Positions 50,557 through 60,125 are shown, counted from the first letter of the stretch. The stretch: DNA of 64,000 nt from Streptomyces cynarae (GCF_025642135.1 NZ_CP106793.1:4840001-4904000); one strand, 5' to 3'. The notes: a model not told the origin generated them from the sequence alone. Made by a program: numbers and translations.

Positions 50557-52116
50557 GTGCCGTTCTCACTGGCAGTTGCTGCCGGTCAGTCAGGCTCCGG
50601 TGTGAGCGGACACCCTGCCGGTTCGGCGGGCCGCCGCCGACGTGCGGTGATCGCTGCGGCCAGCGTACTCTGCGGTGCCTGTATCACCCCTCTGGTGCTG
50701 TCCGGGACCATTCACGCGCAGGGCAGTTGCACGACGTCAGGTTCCATCACAACCTGTGCGTTCGCCTTCACCGGAGCCGAGCAGACGTTCACCGTCCCCA
50801 GCGGCGTCACGCAAGTCGATGTCACGGCGATCGGCGCCGTCGGCGGCCCGGAGGGTCTCACCAACATGCCCGGCGGCCGCGGCGCCCAGGACTTGGGCAC
50901 TCTTACCGGACTGTCCAGCGGACAGACTCTCTATGTCCAAGTAGGCGGCAGCGCCACCAACGACGGATCCTGCTACCCGGGCTCGCTGTGCACCGCGGCT
51001 TCAACGGTGGCGGCAGCACCAGCTTCGGCGGCGGAGGAGGCGGAGCCTCCGACATCCGCACCCAACCCCGCACCGTCCTCCTCACCACCACCGACTCGCG
51101 CCTCATCGTGGCCGCGGGCGGCGGTGGAGCCGGTGAGGTCTTCAGCTCGACGTGCCCGGGAAGCCGGGGCGGGGACGCCGGCCAGTCGGGCGTGAACGGG
51201 GGGTGCAGCGGAGGATCCGGCGGCGGGGCGGGGACCGCCACCCAAGGCGGGGCCGGCGGTACATCGCAAGGTGGACCTGGCACGCTCGGGACTGGCGGCA
51301 ACGGCGGCGTGGCTACGGGTGGCGGAGGCGGTGGCGGCTACTACGGCGGAGGCGGAGGTGGGAACCTCAACTTCTCGGTCGACCCAGTAGGGAACGCGGG
51401 TGGTGGGGGCGGTGGTTCCTCCCTCGTACCGGTCGGCGGCGCCGGCCCTGCGGTGACCAGCGCTGTTGCGAGTATCACCATCACCTACACCTCACTCCTC
51501 GGCCCCACTGGCCCCACCAGCCGGCCCCACCGGCCCCACGGGTCCGATCGGCCCGACCGGCGCCACAGGCGCCGTCGGTGTCACCGGTCCGACGGGCGCG
51601 GTGGGTGTGCAGGGTCCGACGGGGGCCACCGGCCCGACCGGCGCTGCGGGTGTGCAAGGCCCGACCGGCGCCACCGGTGGCACCGGCCTTGTCGGCGCAA
51701 CCGGTCCGACCGGCGCCACCGGCCCCGTCGGGCCGGTGCTCAGCCTCGATTCGGTGGCTGTCGGCTCCACCGCCCTCGTGGTGGAGACCGACTCCCAGGG
51801 CGCGGCCTGGATCCAGGAGCGAAAGCTCCCACGCGGTGGCGGTGGGCGGTGGATCAAGCTGTCGAACATCGCCGGCTACCCGTCGGCCCCGATCGCGAAC
51901 GTCTCACTGTTTGTCTCCGACGGGCGGCTGTTCATCACCCTGCAGACGGCCGACGGCCAGAACTACGTCGCGAGCTGCCCTCTCGGCCACGGCTCGGTCA
52001 CCGAACGCATCCTGCGCCACGAGTGCAAACCGTTCGTGCCCTTCGCCGGCCCCCCTGGTGACACCGGTCGACGGCTCCGAGTCCGTAAGCCTCAGTCGCC
52101 CCTGGGACACCCTTAG
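50557..52116 (+). pseudogene. Exported glycine-rich, collagen-like protein with two frameshifts
   Basis: GTG at 50557 with GGGAG six bases upstream starts a protein with a basic stretch and hydrophobic export segment (~residues 29-54). A beta domain (CAFAFTGAEQTFTVPSGVTQ) follows. Near 51000 the frame shifts; the next frame encodes a Gly-rich domain (GGGSTSFGGGGGGASDIRT, LIVAAGGGG, ATGGGGGGGYYGGG). Near 51516-51522 it shifts back to about 20 collagen-like GPTGATG triplets, then a C-terminal domain ([18 protein letters not shown]) to 52116. The shifts cancel, so the intact gene would be ~519 residues. It looks like a surface or spore-coat filament protein. It may be a real pseudogene or contain assembly errors. 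Confidence 0.72.
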
Positions 52117-52299
52117 CCAGTCGGAGCCCGGCCGCGGGCGGCAGGCTCCGCTCTTCATCACGGCTGGACCGGCTCCCCCTGCACCGCGCCGGCCGAGCAG
52201 ATGCCGCGTTGCGAGAACTGGCAGCGAGGGTCCCGGCTGTGGTCTCACCTGACGCCGGATCGTGTTCCAGCTCCTCGTGTACGCCCGTCGGCCCCGCTG

Positions 52300-52944
52300 T
52301 CAGGCCACCCCCAGGAAGCGCAGCACGGCCAGCACCCGGCGGTGGTCCGCGTCCGCCTTCGGCAGGTCGAGTTTGGCGAAGATGCTGTTGATGTGTTTGG
52401 CCACCGCGCTCTCGCTGACCACGAGCTGCCCGGCTATCCCGGCGTTGGACCGGCCGCCCGCCATCAGCTCCAGGACCTCGCGCTCGCGCGGGGTGAGGCG
52501 GTCCAGCGGATCGCTGTGGCGGCGCACCAGCAGCTGGGAGACCACCTGTGGGTCCAGTGCGGTGCCGCCCGCGGCCACCCGCCGCAGCGCGTCGGCGAAC
52601 TCCTCGACGTCCGCGACCCGCTGTTTGAGCAGGTACCCGATCCCCGTCGTGTTGGCGGCCAGCAGATCGGCCGCGTACCGCTCCTCCACGTACTGCGAGA
52701 GCAGCAGGACCGCCGTGTCCGGCCACTGTCGCCTGATCACCAGTGCGGCCCGCACGCCCTCGTCCGTGAAACCGGGAGGCATGCGGACGTCCACCACCGC
52801 GATGTCCGGCCGGTGTTCGTCCACCGCCGCCAGCAGCGTTTCCGCGTCGCCGACCTCGGCGGCCACCTCGAACCCGGCCATCTCCAGGACCTTGACCACG
52901 CCGATCCGGAGCAGGACGGAATCCTCGGCGATCACGGCGCGCAC
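52300..52944 (-). CDS. NarL/LuxR-type response regulator
   Basis: A 214-residue response regulator. The receiver domain has the acidic pair E7/D8, phospho-acceptor Asp52 in VVDVRMPP and Lys in LLKQRV. The C-terminal LuxR helix-turn-helix contains RLTPREREVLELMAGGRSN and SESAVAKHINSIFAKL. The GTG start overlaps the 3' end of the kinase gene, so the pair is coupled. It would be phosphorylated by the upstream histidine kinase. Targets are not evident, though the divergent membrane protein and methyltransferase genes are candidates. Confidence 0.93.
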   Translation of the reverse strand: MRAVIAEDSVLLRIGVVKVLEMAGFEVAAEVGDAETLLAAVDEHRPDIAVVDVRMPPGFTDEGVRAALVIRRQWPDTAVLLLSQYVEERYAADLLAANTTGIGYLLKQRVADVEEFADALRRVAAGGTALDPQVVSQLLVRRHSDPLDRLTPREREVLELMAGGRSNAGIAGQLVVSESAVAKHINSIFAKLDLPKADADHRRVLAVLRFLGVA

Positions 52945-54182
52945 GGCAGCTCCACGGTCAAGACGGTCGGCCCCCCGACGGGGCTGGTCACCGACAGCGT
53001 GCCATCCACCGAAGCGACCCGCTTGGCCAGCCCCGCGAGGCCGGTGCCACGGGTGGGGTCGGCGCCGCCCACGCCGTCGTCGCTGACGACGACCAGGAGG
53101 GTCGGCCCGAAGCGTTCCAGCGTGACCTCGGCCCCGGAGGCCTCCGCGTGCTTCACCACGTTCGTCAGCGCTTCGGAGACGACGAAGTAGGCGACGGCCT
53201 CGATCGTGGGCGACGGCCGCGACGGCAGGTCGGCCTTCACCCGTACCGGGATGGGTGCCCGGGCGGCGAGCCCGGAGAGCGCGGCGTCCAGGCCGCGGTC
53301 CTCCAGAACGGCCGGGTGCAGCCCGCGCACCAGACTGCTCAACTCCTCTATCGCCTCCTTCGCCTCCCGGTGCGCCTCGTCGATCACCCGGCGGGCGTTC
53401 TCGGGCAGGTCCCCGAGCGTGGCCTTGGCAAGCCCCAGGTTGACCGCGAGGGAGACCAGCCGCTGCTGGGCTCCGTCGTGCAGGTCCCGTTCGATGCGCC
53501 GCCGTTCGGCGTCGGCCGCGTCCACCAGGCCCGCCCGGCTCTCGGCCAGGGCCTCGACCCGGCGCGCCAGTTGCTCCTCGCGGCTCGGGCCGAGCAGCAC
53601 GGTGGCGGCCCGGGTGTCGAGCCGGGCCAGAGCTCCGGAAAGCCAGGAAGCCGCGTAGAGGAGGGCGATTCCGGCAGCGGTGACGTAGGCCGCCCAGGTG
53701 GTGTAGCCGGGGTGGTCGACGCGCCAGTCCAGTGGCACCAGCCAGAGCCACACGTAGACGGAGGCGGCGGTGACGGCCGCGGCCCATGTCAGAAGGACGA
53801 AAGCCGAGGCGAGGGCCAGCAGCGGCCCGTCCAGCAGGTGGTACATGAGCTGCCGCCGGCCCTGCGGGGACCGTAGCCACTTGTGCAGCGGGGGCCGCCG
53901 TCCGCTGTAGGGGGAGGGGATGTCCACGCCCAGCCGGGCATGGAAGCGGTCGTGCTGTGCCACGGTCAGCAGCGGGCCGGAGAGCACGACGGCGGCGAGC
54001 GGGACGAGCACCGCGAGGAGGACGGCGGCCATCGACACCGGGACGAAGAGCATCCACGGCAGGGCCATGACCAGCAGCACGACGAGCTGGATCAGGACCC
54101 CCGTGGCGATGAACGCGACCGGTCGTCCGGCTCCTTGGAACGGCCGCAGGACAACACCCCGCAGACGGGCGGTGATGGGCAT
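52932..54182 (-). CDS. Sensor histidine kinase (HPK7/LiaS-DesK class)
   Basis: A 416-residue membrane kinase. Four hydrophobic segments (~22-45, 48-72, 120-150, 162-182) form two hairpins with a short external part. The dimerisation domain has the phospho-acceptor His235 in ERDLHDGAQQRLVSLAV, and the ATPase has the N box EALTNVVKHAEA and the G motifs VSDDGVGG and GTGLAGLAKRV. This class usually senses membrane or envelope stress. The ATG at 54182 (MPITARLRG) fits family length; an open frame runs further upstream without a signal. It pairs with the regulator downstream. Confidence 0.92.
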   Translation of the reverse strand: MPITARLRGVVLRPFQGAGRPVAFIATGVLIQLVVLLVMALPWMLFVPVSMAAVLLAVLVPLAAVVLSGPLLTVAQHDRFHARLGVDIPSPYSGRRPPLHKWLRSPQGRRQLMYHLLDGPLLALASAFVLLTWAAAVTAASVYVWLWLVPLDWRVDHPGYTTWAAYVTAAGIALLYAASWLSGALARLDTRAATVLLGPSREEQLARRVEALAESRAGLVDAADAERRRIERDLHDGAQQRLVSLAVNLGLAKATLGDLPENARRVIDEAHREAKEAIEELSSLVRGLHPAVLEDRGLDAALSGLAARAPIPVRVKADLPSRPSPTIEAVAYFVVSEALTNVVKHAEASGAEVTLERFGPTLLVVVSDDGVGGADPTRGTGLAGLAKRVASVDGTLSVTSPVGGPTVLTVELPCAP

Positions 54183-54351
54183 GGGCCAACGGTAGGCGCC
54201 GAGGTCAGGGGCGGTCCATGACGTAAATGGCCGCCTTGGGGGTGCAACCAGTGCCACCACGGAACGGACACCCGCGTTACTGACCGTGAGCGCCGCGCGC
54301 TGAAGGCTTGAGGACGTGAAGGAAAGCGGGGAACACGAGGAGACCGAGCCG

Positions 54352-54792
54352 ATGAGCGTGCTGAGTGTCCGTCGGGGTCAGGGCCGTAGGCCAAGGTCCG
54401 CCGGGATGCGGACTCGCCGCCGGTGCCGTGCGGAGCACGTCCTGGTCGTCTGCGGGGTGGCTCTGCTGCCCTGGCTGGTCGTGCTGGCCGACGGCCTGCC
54501 CGGAACCACCACCGCCGCGCACTGGCGCAGTGCCTGGATCGGCCTGGACGCCTTGGAGGCAGTGGGCCTGATCACCACGGGAGTGCTGGCCGTACGCGGC
54601 CACCATCTGCACGCGCTCACGGCCGCCGCCACTGCGACGCTGCTGCTGGTCGACGCCTGGTTCGACACGATGACGGCGGCGCCTGGCGCGGACCGGTTCT
54701 CGGCGGTGGCGATGGCGTTCGGCGCGGAGCTGCCGCTGGCGGTGGTGTGCGCCGTGCTGGCTGTACGAGGGCATGTCCGCGCGACGGCCTGA
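54352..54792 (+). CDS. Small integral membrane protein
   Basis: A 146-residue protein with about four hydrophobic segments and a basic N-terminus. The sequence LTAAATATLLLVDAWFDTMTA near its middle is typical of small actinobacterial membrane proteins of unknown function. The ATG at 54352 has GAGGAG eight bases upstream; GTG at 54316 is an alternative. It is divergent from the histidine kinase and precedes the methyltransferase by 61 bases, so it may be a target of the two-component system. Confidence 0.72.
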   Translation: MSVLSVRRGQGRRPRSAGMRTRRRCRAEHVLVVCGVALLPWLVVLADGLPGTTTAAHWRSAWIGLDALEAVGLITTGVLAVRGHHLHALTAAATATLLLVDAWFDTMTAAPGADRFSAVAMAFGAELPLAVVCAVLAVRGHVRATA

Positions 54793-54853
54793 CCACCTCC
54801 TGGCCCCCGGCCTCGTTTCCCGCTGCCGCCCACCACCGCATCGGAGAAGACCC

Positions 54854-55489
54854 ATGCCCCACCCTGTCCTGACCAAGCCCGGTGTCCGCTGGGCACTCGC
54901 CGCCGGTGCCGTCGCCGCGGGCGCCTGGTGGTTCGGCGACCAGGCCCCTTACCCCTACAGCCAGCGCAGGCTGCTCGACCTGCAGCTGCCCTGCCTGACA
55001 TCGAGCAACCTGGACTCCGTACTCAGGCCCCGGCCGGGGGAGCGGATGCTGGAGGTCGGCCCCGGCACCGGCCTGCAGTCATTGCATGTCGCACCACAAC
55101 TCGGGTCGGACGGACGGTTGGACGTCCTGGACATCCAGCCGGAGATGCTCGACCACGTGATGCGTGGCGCGCAGCGGCGGGGTATCACCAACATCACGCC
55201 GAACCGGGCCGACGCCCGCGAACTCCCCTTCGCCGACGGGACGTTCGACGCCCTGTACCTGGTGACCGCACTGGGCGAGATACCGGAGCCGGAGCGGGTG
55301 CTGGCCGAGGCGGTCCGGGTGCTGGCCCCCGGCGGCCGAATCGTGGTCGGTGAGTTCTTCGACCGCCACTGGATCCCGTTCGGCACGTTGCACCGCCTCG
55401 CCGACGGGTCCGGCCTCCACCTGGCCGGCCGCCACGGATCCACCTTCGCCTACCTGGCCCGTTTCCACCCCTGCTCAGCGGCGGCCTGA
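54854..55489 (+). CDS. Membrane-associated class I methyltransferase
   Basis: A 211-residue SAM-dependent methyltransferase. An N-terminal hydrophobic segment (WALAAGAVAAGAWWFG) suggests membrane attachment. Motif I is MLEVGPGTGLQSLHVA, motif II DVLDIQPEMLDHVM and post-motif III RVLAPGGRIVVGEF. The pattern fits UbiE/methyltransferase-11-type small-molecule or lipid methylases. GGAGAAG seven bases upstream supports the ATG. The likely partner is the membrane protein gene just upstream. Substrate unknown. Confidence 0.83.
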   Translation: MPHPVLTKPGVRWALAAGAVAAGAWWFGDQAPYPYSQRRLLDLQLPCLTSSNLDSVLRPRPGERMLEVGPGTGLQSLHVAPQLGSDGRLDVLDIQPEMLDHVMRGAQRRGITNITPNRADARELPFADGTFDALYLVTALGEIPEPERVLAEAVRVLAPGGRIVVGEFFDRHWIPFGTLHRLADGSGLHLAGRHGSTFAYLARFHPCSAAA

Positions 55490-55516
55490 CCCCGCCGTCC
55501 GGCCGACCACGGGGGA

Positions 55517-55549
55517 GGCGGGCCGGTCCGCCGGACGAACCGGCCCGCC
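55517..55549 (+). terminator. Hairpin after the methyltransferase gene
   Basis: GGCGGGCCGGT and ACCGGCCCGCC form a perfect 11-bp stem with an 11-base loop, 28 bases after the stop codon. Confidence 0.8.
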
Positions 55550-55563
55550 CTGAAGGCTCGTTC

Positions 55564-55603
55564 CCACCGCAACGGTCGCCCATCCACCGCAACGGTCGCC
55601 CAT
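55564..55603. repeat. 20-bp tandem duplication
   Basis: CCACCGCAACGGTCGCCCAT occurs twice head to tail, between two terminator hairpins of converging genes. Confidence 0.85.
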
Positions 55604-55609
55604 CGACGC

Positions 55610-55655
55610 GAACGGGCCCGCGTGCGCCCTGGTCAGGACGCACGCGGGCCCGTTC
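55610..55655. terminator. Strong hairpin at the 3' end of the protease gene
   Basis: A perfect 17-bp inverted repeat (55610-55626 with 55639-55655) with a 12-base loop, 45 bases past the stop of the minus-strand trypsin-like gene. Confidence 0.88.
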
Positions 55656-55699
55656 TCACCCGGTGTCCGGGTGCGGGATCGATCTCCCGCCGGTGCCGG

Positions 55700-57544
55700 T
55701 CAGCTCAGGCGGTAGCCGCCGTAGCCGTATCCGATCTTGATGCGGGAGGCCAGCGGGTGCGAGACGTCGCCCGTGCCTTCGTACAGCCACAGGTTGCCGC
55801 TGCTGTCGCGGGCGATCAGGTCGGAGTGACCGTTGCCGGTCATGTCCCCGTTCATCACGTACGCGTTGTAGTGGAAGCCCCAGCCGATCTTCACGCGGGC
55901 CGCCAGCGGGGCCGACGGGTTGCCGGTGCCCTTGTACAGCCACAGGTTCCCGGAGGAGTCCTGGGCGAGCAGGTCGAGCTTGCCGTCGCCGGTGAAGTCG
56001 CCCTTGCCGAAGACGTTGCTGCCGTACTGGCCCCAGCCGTAGCCGAGCTTGACACGCGAGCCGAAGTTGCCGTGGCCGGTGCCCGGGTAGCGCCAGAAGT
56101 TGCCGCTGGAGTCGACGGTCAGCAGGTCCTGCTGGCCGTCACCGGTGACGTCGCCGGGTACGAGCATGACCTTCATGCTGTTCCAGCCGGTCCCGAGCTT
56201 GGTGACGTCGGTGTCGCCGGTGGACAGGTTGAGGTGCTGCCAGTACAGGGTGCCGTCGGTGGTGCGCACCAGCAGGTCGGCGTAGCCGTCGCGGTCGAGG
56301 TCGGCCTGGCGCACCAGGTTGACCCCGCTCCAGTCGCCGAGCGAGATCCGCGACCCGAAGGACTTGCCGCGGGAGTCGTACTCGTAGCCCTGGCCGTTGG
56401 AGGCGATCGCGAACATGTCCGCGCGACCGTCACCGCTCAGGTCGGTGTCGTCGATGCGCGGTTCGGTCGCCCCGACGTAGGTGCTCAGCTTGGTGAAGAC
56501 GCTGTACGAGCCCTGGGCCACACAGTCCTGCACGCCCCACGACACGACGCCGACGACGCGTCCGTTCACGACCAGAGGGCCGCCGGAGTCGCCGTTGCAG
56601 GTGGCGACGGTGCCGGTGTCGGAGCCGCTGGCCGGATCGCCGACGCACGTCATGGCACCCGCGACGAAGTCGCTGCCGTAGAAACTCGAGCAGGTCGAGT
56701 CGCCGTTCACCGGCACGGTGGCCTTGCGCAGGGTCTGCGAGATGTCCTGGCTGGTGGAGCTGGTGCGCCCCCAGCCGTAGATCTGCGCCTGGGTGCCCGC
56801 CTTGTACGACGCGGTGTCGTCGGAGGTGGTGATGGGCAGCGGCTTGGCGCTGATCGGGTCGGGCAGCGTCAGCACGGCGACGTCGTTGACGGCGGTGCCG
56901 CTCGAGGTGATCTGGAACGAAGGATCGTTCCACTGCCGCCAGACGCCCGTCACCGTTCCACCGTGGAAGTCGGTGGTGTTGGTCGACGAGTCCGTGGTCG
57001 GCAACTGGTCGGTGCCGTAGATGATGGCGCCGTTGTTGTGCCAGTCATAGCCCGAGACGCAGTGCGCGGCGGTGAGGATCTTCGTGGGCGACACGACGGT
57101 GCCACCGCAGAAGAAGCCGACGTCGTCACTGGTGTCGCTGGTGCCCTTGTCGTCGTAGTACCACAACTGCACCATCCACGGGGCCGTGGAGATGCTGGTG
57201 GTCGTACCGCCGATGATCTGCGGGCTGGCGGTGCCGGTGGCCGACGGCTGCGGCTGCGGGCTGGTGGTGGTGGTGCCGGACTGCGTACCAGCGCTCGCGG
57301 CGGGGCGCAGGCTGGCGGGGGTGTTGGCGGCCGGCGCGGTGAGCGCGCCGTGCACGCGGGCGTTGAGCTGCGACTTGCCGACGCTGTCGTGGCCCTGGAC
57401 GCCGATGTCCGTCGGCAGGGGCGCCGCGTTGGCAGGCGCCATGAGGAACGCACCGGCGCCACCGAGGAACAGGGTGGCGGCAGCGGCGCGTACGGCTATC
57501 CGGCCCCGGCGGCGGTGATTCCCGCCTCTGTGGGCAGAGGACAC
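55700..57544 (-). CDS. Secreted trypsin-like protease with FG-GAP/VCBS repeats
   Basis: A 614-residue secreted protein. Signal peptide with basic N-terminus and AxA-type site (cleavage after ~residue 40), a Ser/Thr/Ala-rich propeptide-like stretch, then a chymotrypsin-fold domain starting at IIGGTT. The triad is in LTAAHC, NDVAVLTLP and GDSGGPLV; disulfide cysteines are paired normally. The C-terminal ~240 residues are about five FG-GAP/VCBS repeats (DLSGDGRADMF, DLDRDGYADLL, DVTGDGQQDLL, DFTGDGKLDLL, DMTGNGHSDLI) that bind calcium and form a beta propeller. It probably degrades extracellular protein, with the propeller for binding. It stands alone between hairpins. Confidence 0.93.
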   Translation of the reverse strand: MSSAHRGGNHRRRGRIAVRAAAATLFLGGAGAFLMAPANAAPLPTDIGVQGHDSVGKSQLNARVHGALTAPAANTPASLRPAASAGTQSGTTTTSPQPQPSATGTASPQIIGGTTTSISTAPWMVQLWYYDDKGTSDTSDDVGFFCGGTVVSPTKILTAAHCVSGYDWHNNGAIIYGTDQLPTTDSSTNTTDFHGGTVTGVWRQWNDPSFQITSSGTAVNDVAVLTLPDPISAKPLPITTSDDTASYKAGTQAQIYGWGRTSSTSQDISQTLRKATVPVNGDSTCSSFYGSDFVAGAMTCVGDPASGSDTGTVATCNGDSGGPLVVNGRVVGVVSWGVQDCVAQGSYSVFTKLSTYVGATEPRIDDTDLSGDGRADMFAIASNGQGYEYDSRGKSFGSRISLGDWSGVNLVRQADLDRDGYADLLVRTTDGTLYWQHLNLSTGDTDVTKLGTGWNSMKVMLVPGDVTGDGQQDLLTVDSSGNFWRYPGTGHGNFGSRVKLGYGWGQYGSNVFGKGDFTGDGKLDLLAQDSSGNLWLYKGTGNPSAPLAARVKIGWGFHYNAYVMNGDMTGNGHSDLIARDSSGNLWLYEGTGDVSHPLASRIKIGYGYGGYRLS

Positions 57545-57842
57545 TCAGGTCTCCCGATGAGTGAAGATGCTGGGGATGCTTGAAGACAAGCGGCTGATAC
57601 TACTTCCGACTCGCTGATCTTCACCAGTCTCACAGGCCACAGATGTTTAAAGTTTGCGCCGGAGACACCGCATGCCTCTCATGTGAGGGAGCGGATCGCG
57701 AACGCTCGTGCAGCGAAGTCGAGTTGCCACCGGTGGCCCATCGCCGTCAGTGGGATGGGCGCACAGGTGTACCGGAGGGCGGCGATCACGGGCTAGGCCG
57801 GGGGGAGCTCCCCTTCATCTACGGGACGTCCGCCGTCCCGCG
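57545..57842. other. Upstream region of the protease gene
   Basis: About 300 bases that include the protease promoter on the minus strand and the 3' end of the TrmH gene, where CGGGAC/GTCCCG (57822-57840) could be a weak terminator. No additional gene is supported. Confidence 0.4.
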
Positions 57843-58679
57843 TCAGTGTCGGCCCGACGCCATCCGCTGCCGTACGGCCTCGTAGGTGAACAGCGCCGCC
57901 GACACCCCGACGTTGAGCGAGTCCACCTGGCCGAACATCGGGATCTTGGCCTTGGTGTGGCTGCCCCGCAGCCACCGGTCCGACAGGCCGTACTTCTCGC
58001 TGCCGACGAGGATCGCCGTGGGCCCGGTCATGTCGACGTCCGCCATGAGGACGTCGGTGTCGGGGGTGGTGGCGACGACGTTCACCTCGTGGTCGGACAG
58101 CCAGCGCATGACCTGTTCGGAGTCGGCCGAGGCGATCGGGACGGCGAACACCGTGCCCTTGCTGGCCCGGATCACGTTGGGGTTGCCCCAGTCGGTCACC
58201 GGGTTGGCGGAGATGACCGCGGTCACTCCGGCCGCGTCCGCGGTGCGCAGCATCGAGCCCAGGTTGCCGGGCTTCTCGACGCTCTCGCAGATCAGGAAGA
58301 GGGACCGGTCGTCGACCCGGATGCGGGAGAGGTCGGTCTCGATGTCCGGGACGACGGCGAGCCAGCCGTCCGGGCCCTCGCGGTACGCCGCCTTGTCGAA
58401 CGCCTGCCTGCTGAGGCTGTACAGGGCGGCGCCGCGCTCGGCCGCACGGGCCACCACGTTCCGCGGGTCGGCCCCGCCGGTCAGCGCGGGGCAGAAGTAC
58501 AGCTCACGGGGGCGCACACCGGCCCGCAGTGCGAGGTCCAGTTCCTCGTACCCCTCCACGAGGGTCACTCCGGCGGCCTGCCTGCTGCGCCGACGGCGGA
58601 GGGCGGCGAGCTCCTTGACGTGGGGGTTGCTCGGGCTGGAGATCTCCTTGGGCGACCCGGCCCGGGGGTTGGACGGCAT
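57843..58679 (-). CDS. TrmH/SpoU-family RNA 2'-O-methyltransferase
   Basis: A 278-residue SPOUT-class RNA ribose methyltransferase. The N-terminal substrate-binding domain runs from ~15 to 100. The knotted domain has motif 1 ESVEKPGNLGSMLRTADAAG, motif 2 ILVGSEKYGLSD and motif 3 IPMFGQVDSLNVGVSAALFT. Such enzymes methylate a ribose in 23S rRNA or tRNA; related actinobacterial proteins include thiostrepton-resistance-like methylases, but no thiopeptide genes are close. The ATG start gives the usual length. Confidence 0.9.
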   Translation of the reverse strand: MPSNPRAGSPKEISSPSNPHVKELAALRRRRSRQAAGVTLVEGYEELDLALRAGVRPRELYFCPALTGGADPRNVVARAAERGAALYSLSRQAFDKAAYREGPDGWLAVVPDIETDLSRIRVDDRSLFLICESVEKPGNLGSMLRTADAAGVTAVISANPVTDWGNPNVIRASKGTVFAVPIASADSEQVMRWLSDHEVNVVATTPDTDVLMADVDMTGPTAILVGSEKYGLSDRWLRGSHTKAKIPMFGQVDSLNVGVSAALFTYEAVRQRMASGRH

Positions 58680-58952
58680 GGGCGGTGGGAGTCACGGTCC
58701 GCGGCGGGCTCCGATCCTCCGTCCCCTTTCTCGTGTTTCTCGTGTGCTCGCTCGTGCTGCTGTGGTGCGCTGCGCTGCCGCGCGGTTGCGGCCAGCGTAC
58801 ATGCGGGCCGGGGGAGGGGCGTCGCGTGCCCGCGCGCCCCATCCCGCCCGGTACGCCCCGGAAAGTCGTCCGGTGCGGGGAGAACCGGCGGACATCGGGA
58901 GTCCTCTTGGTGAACGGCTAGCATCGCGTGGTCAGTCGTCGGTGGGAACGGG

Positions 58953-59873
58953 GTGGGTGTGGTGTCGCAGCCGCAGCAGGAGCAGGGGCCCAGGATCGCC
59001 GTCGCCGTCGTGACCATGGGCAACCGGCCCGCCGAGGTCGACGCGCTCCTCAGGTCCGTCGCCAAGCAGGACCTCGCCCCCTCCCGCATCGTGATCATCG
59101 GCAACGGCTGCCCGCTGCCCGAGTTCGCCGAGCGCCTGGACCTCCCCGGCGAGGTCACCTGCATCGAGACCGACGAGAACCTCGGCTGCCCCGGCGGCCG
59201 CAACGTGGCCCTCGCCCGGCTGCGGGAGTTCGGGGACGTCGACGTCGTGGTGGAACTCGACGACGACGGGCTGCTCGTGGACGCCGACGTGCTGCGCCGC
59301 GTACGGGACCTGTACGCCGCCGACCCCCGGCTCGGCATCGTCGGTTTCCGCATCGCCGACGAGCACGGCGAGACCCAGCAGCGGCACGTGCCCCGGGTCG
59401 GGGCCGCCGACCCGATGCGCGGCGGGGAGGTGACCGGCTTCCTCGGCGGCGGGCACGCGCTGTCCATGGCCATGCTCGCCGAGACCGGCGACTGGCCCGC
59501 GGAGTTCTTCTTCGCGCACGAGGAGACCGACCTGGCCTGGCGGGCCGCCGACGCCGGGTGGACCATCCTGTACGCGCCGGAGCTGCTGCTCCAGCACCCG
59601 AAGACCTCGCCCGCCCGGCACGCCGTCTACTACCGCGTCACGGCCCGCAACCGCGTCTGGCTCGTACGGCGGCGGCTGCCGCTTCCCCTCATCCCGGTCC
59701 ACCTCGGGGTGTGGATCGCCGTCACCCTCCTGCGCACCCGGTCGGTCGGCGGGCTGAAGGCCTGGTTCGGCGGGTTCGTGGAGGGGCTGCGGACCTCCGG
59801 CGGCGCACGGCGGCCCATGCGCTGGCGCACGGTGTGGCGGCTCACCAGGCTCGGCCGGCCGCCGGTCATCTGA
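58953..59873 (+). CDS. Family 2 glycosyltransferase
   Basis: A ~306-residue GT-A fold glycosyltransferase. It opens RIAVAVVTMGNRPAEVDALL, has NLGCPGGRN and a metal-binding acidic motif VVVELDDDGLL, and an HEETDLAWR motif that is typical of rhamnosyl/galactosyl-type enzymes. The C-terminal part is basic with a hydrophobic stretch (LIPVHLGVWIAVTLL), suggesting membrane association. Three in-frame GTGs (58953, 58959, 58962) are possible starts; I list the first. Substrate and acceptor are unknown; cell-wall or exopolysaccharide work is likely. Confidence 0.88.
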   Translation: MGVVSQPQQEQGPRIAVAVVTMGNRPAEVDALLRSVAKQDLAPSRIVIIGNGCPLPEFAERLDLPGEVTCIETDENLGCPGGRNVALARLREFGDVDVVVELDDDGLLVDADVLRRVRDLYAADPRLGIVGFRIADEHGETQQRHVPRVGAADPMRGGEVTGFLGGGHALSMAMLAETGDWPAEFFFAHEETDLAWRAADAGWTILYAPELLLQHPKTSPARHAVYYRVTARNRVWLVRRRLPLPLIPVHLGVWIAVTLLRTRSVGGLKAWFGGFVEGLRTSGGARRPMRWRTVWRLTRLGRPPVI

Positions 59874-59894
59874 GAGTTCCGGGACGATCCGGGA

Positions 59895-59960
59895 CCCCCG
59901 GATGACTCGGAACCCGGATGACCCGGAACCCCGGATGACCCAGAACCCCCGAACGAGCCG
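59895..59960. repeat. Short tandem repeat of about 17 bp, 3-4 copies
   Basis: CCCGGATGACTCGGAA, CCCGGATGACCCGGAA and CCCGGATGACCCAGAA follow each other with one-base slips, starting 22 bases after the glycosyltransferase stop; a weaker fourth copy lies downstream. Confidence 0.75.
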
Positions 59961-60090
59961 AGACCACCGGATGGCCCAGGAGCCCCGGTCGGGCGGGACG
60001 CCCCGGTTGCGGGGCGCCTGAGGAGTAGCCCGCGCGGTGGTGGGCAGGCGCACTCCATGGAGGCGGCTCCCGCGCTCGCGGAGACGACGA

Positions 60091-60125
60091 AGGACCCGGT
60101 CGTTCACCTCCACCGACCGGGTCCT
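60091..60125. terminator. Perfect 12-bp hairpin
   Basis: AGGACCCGGTCG pairs with CGACCGGGTCCT around an 11-base loop, about 220 bases after the glycosyltransferase stop. It could end that transcript or act in the regulator leader. Confidence 0.55.
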
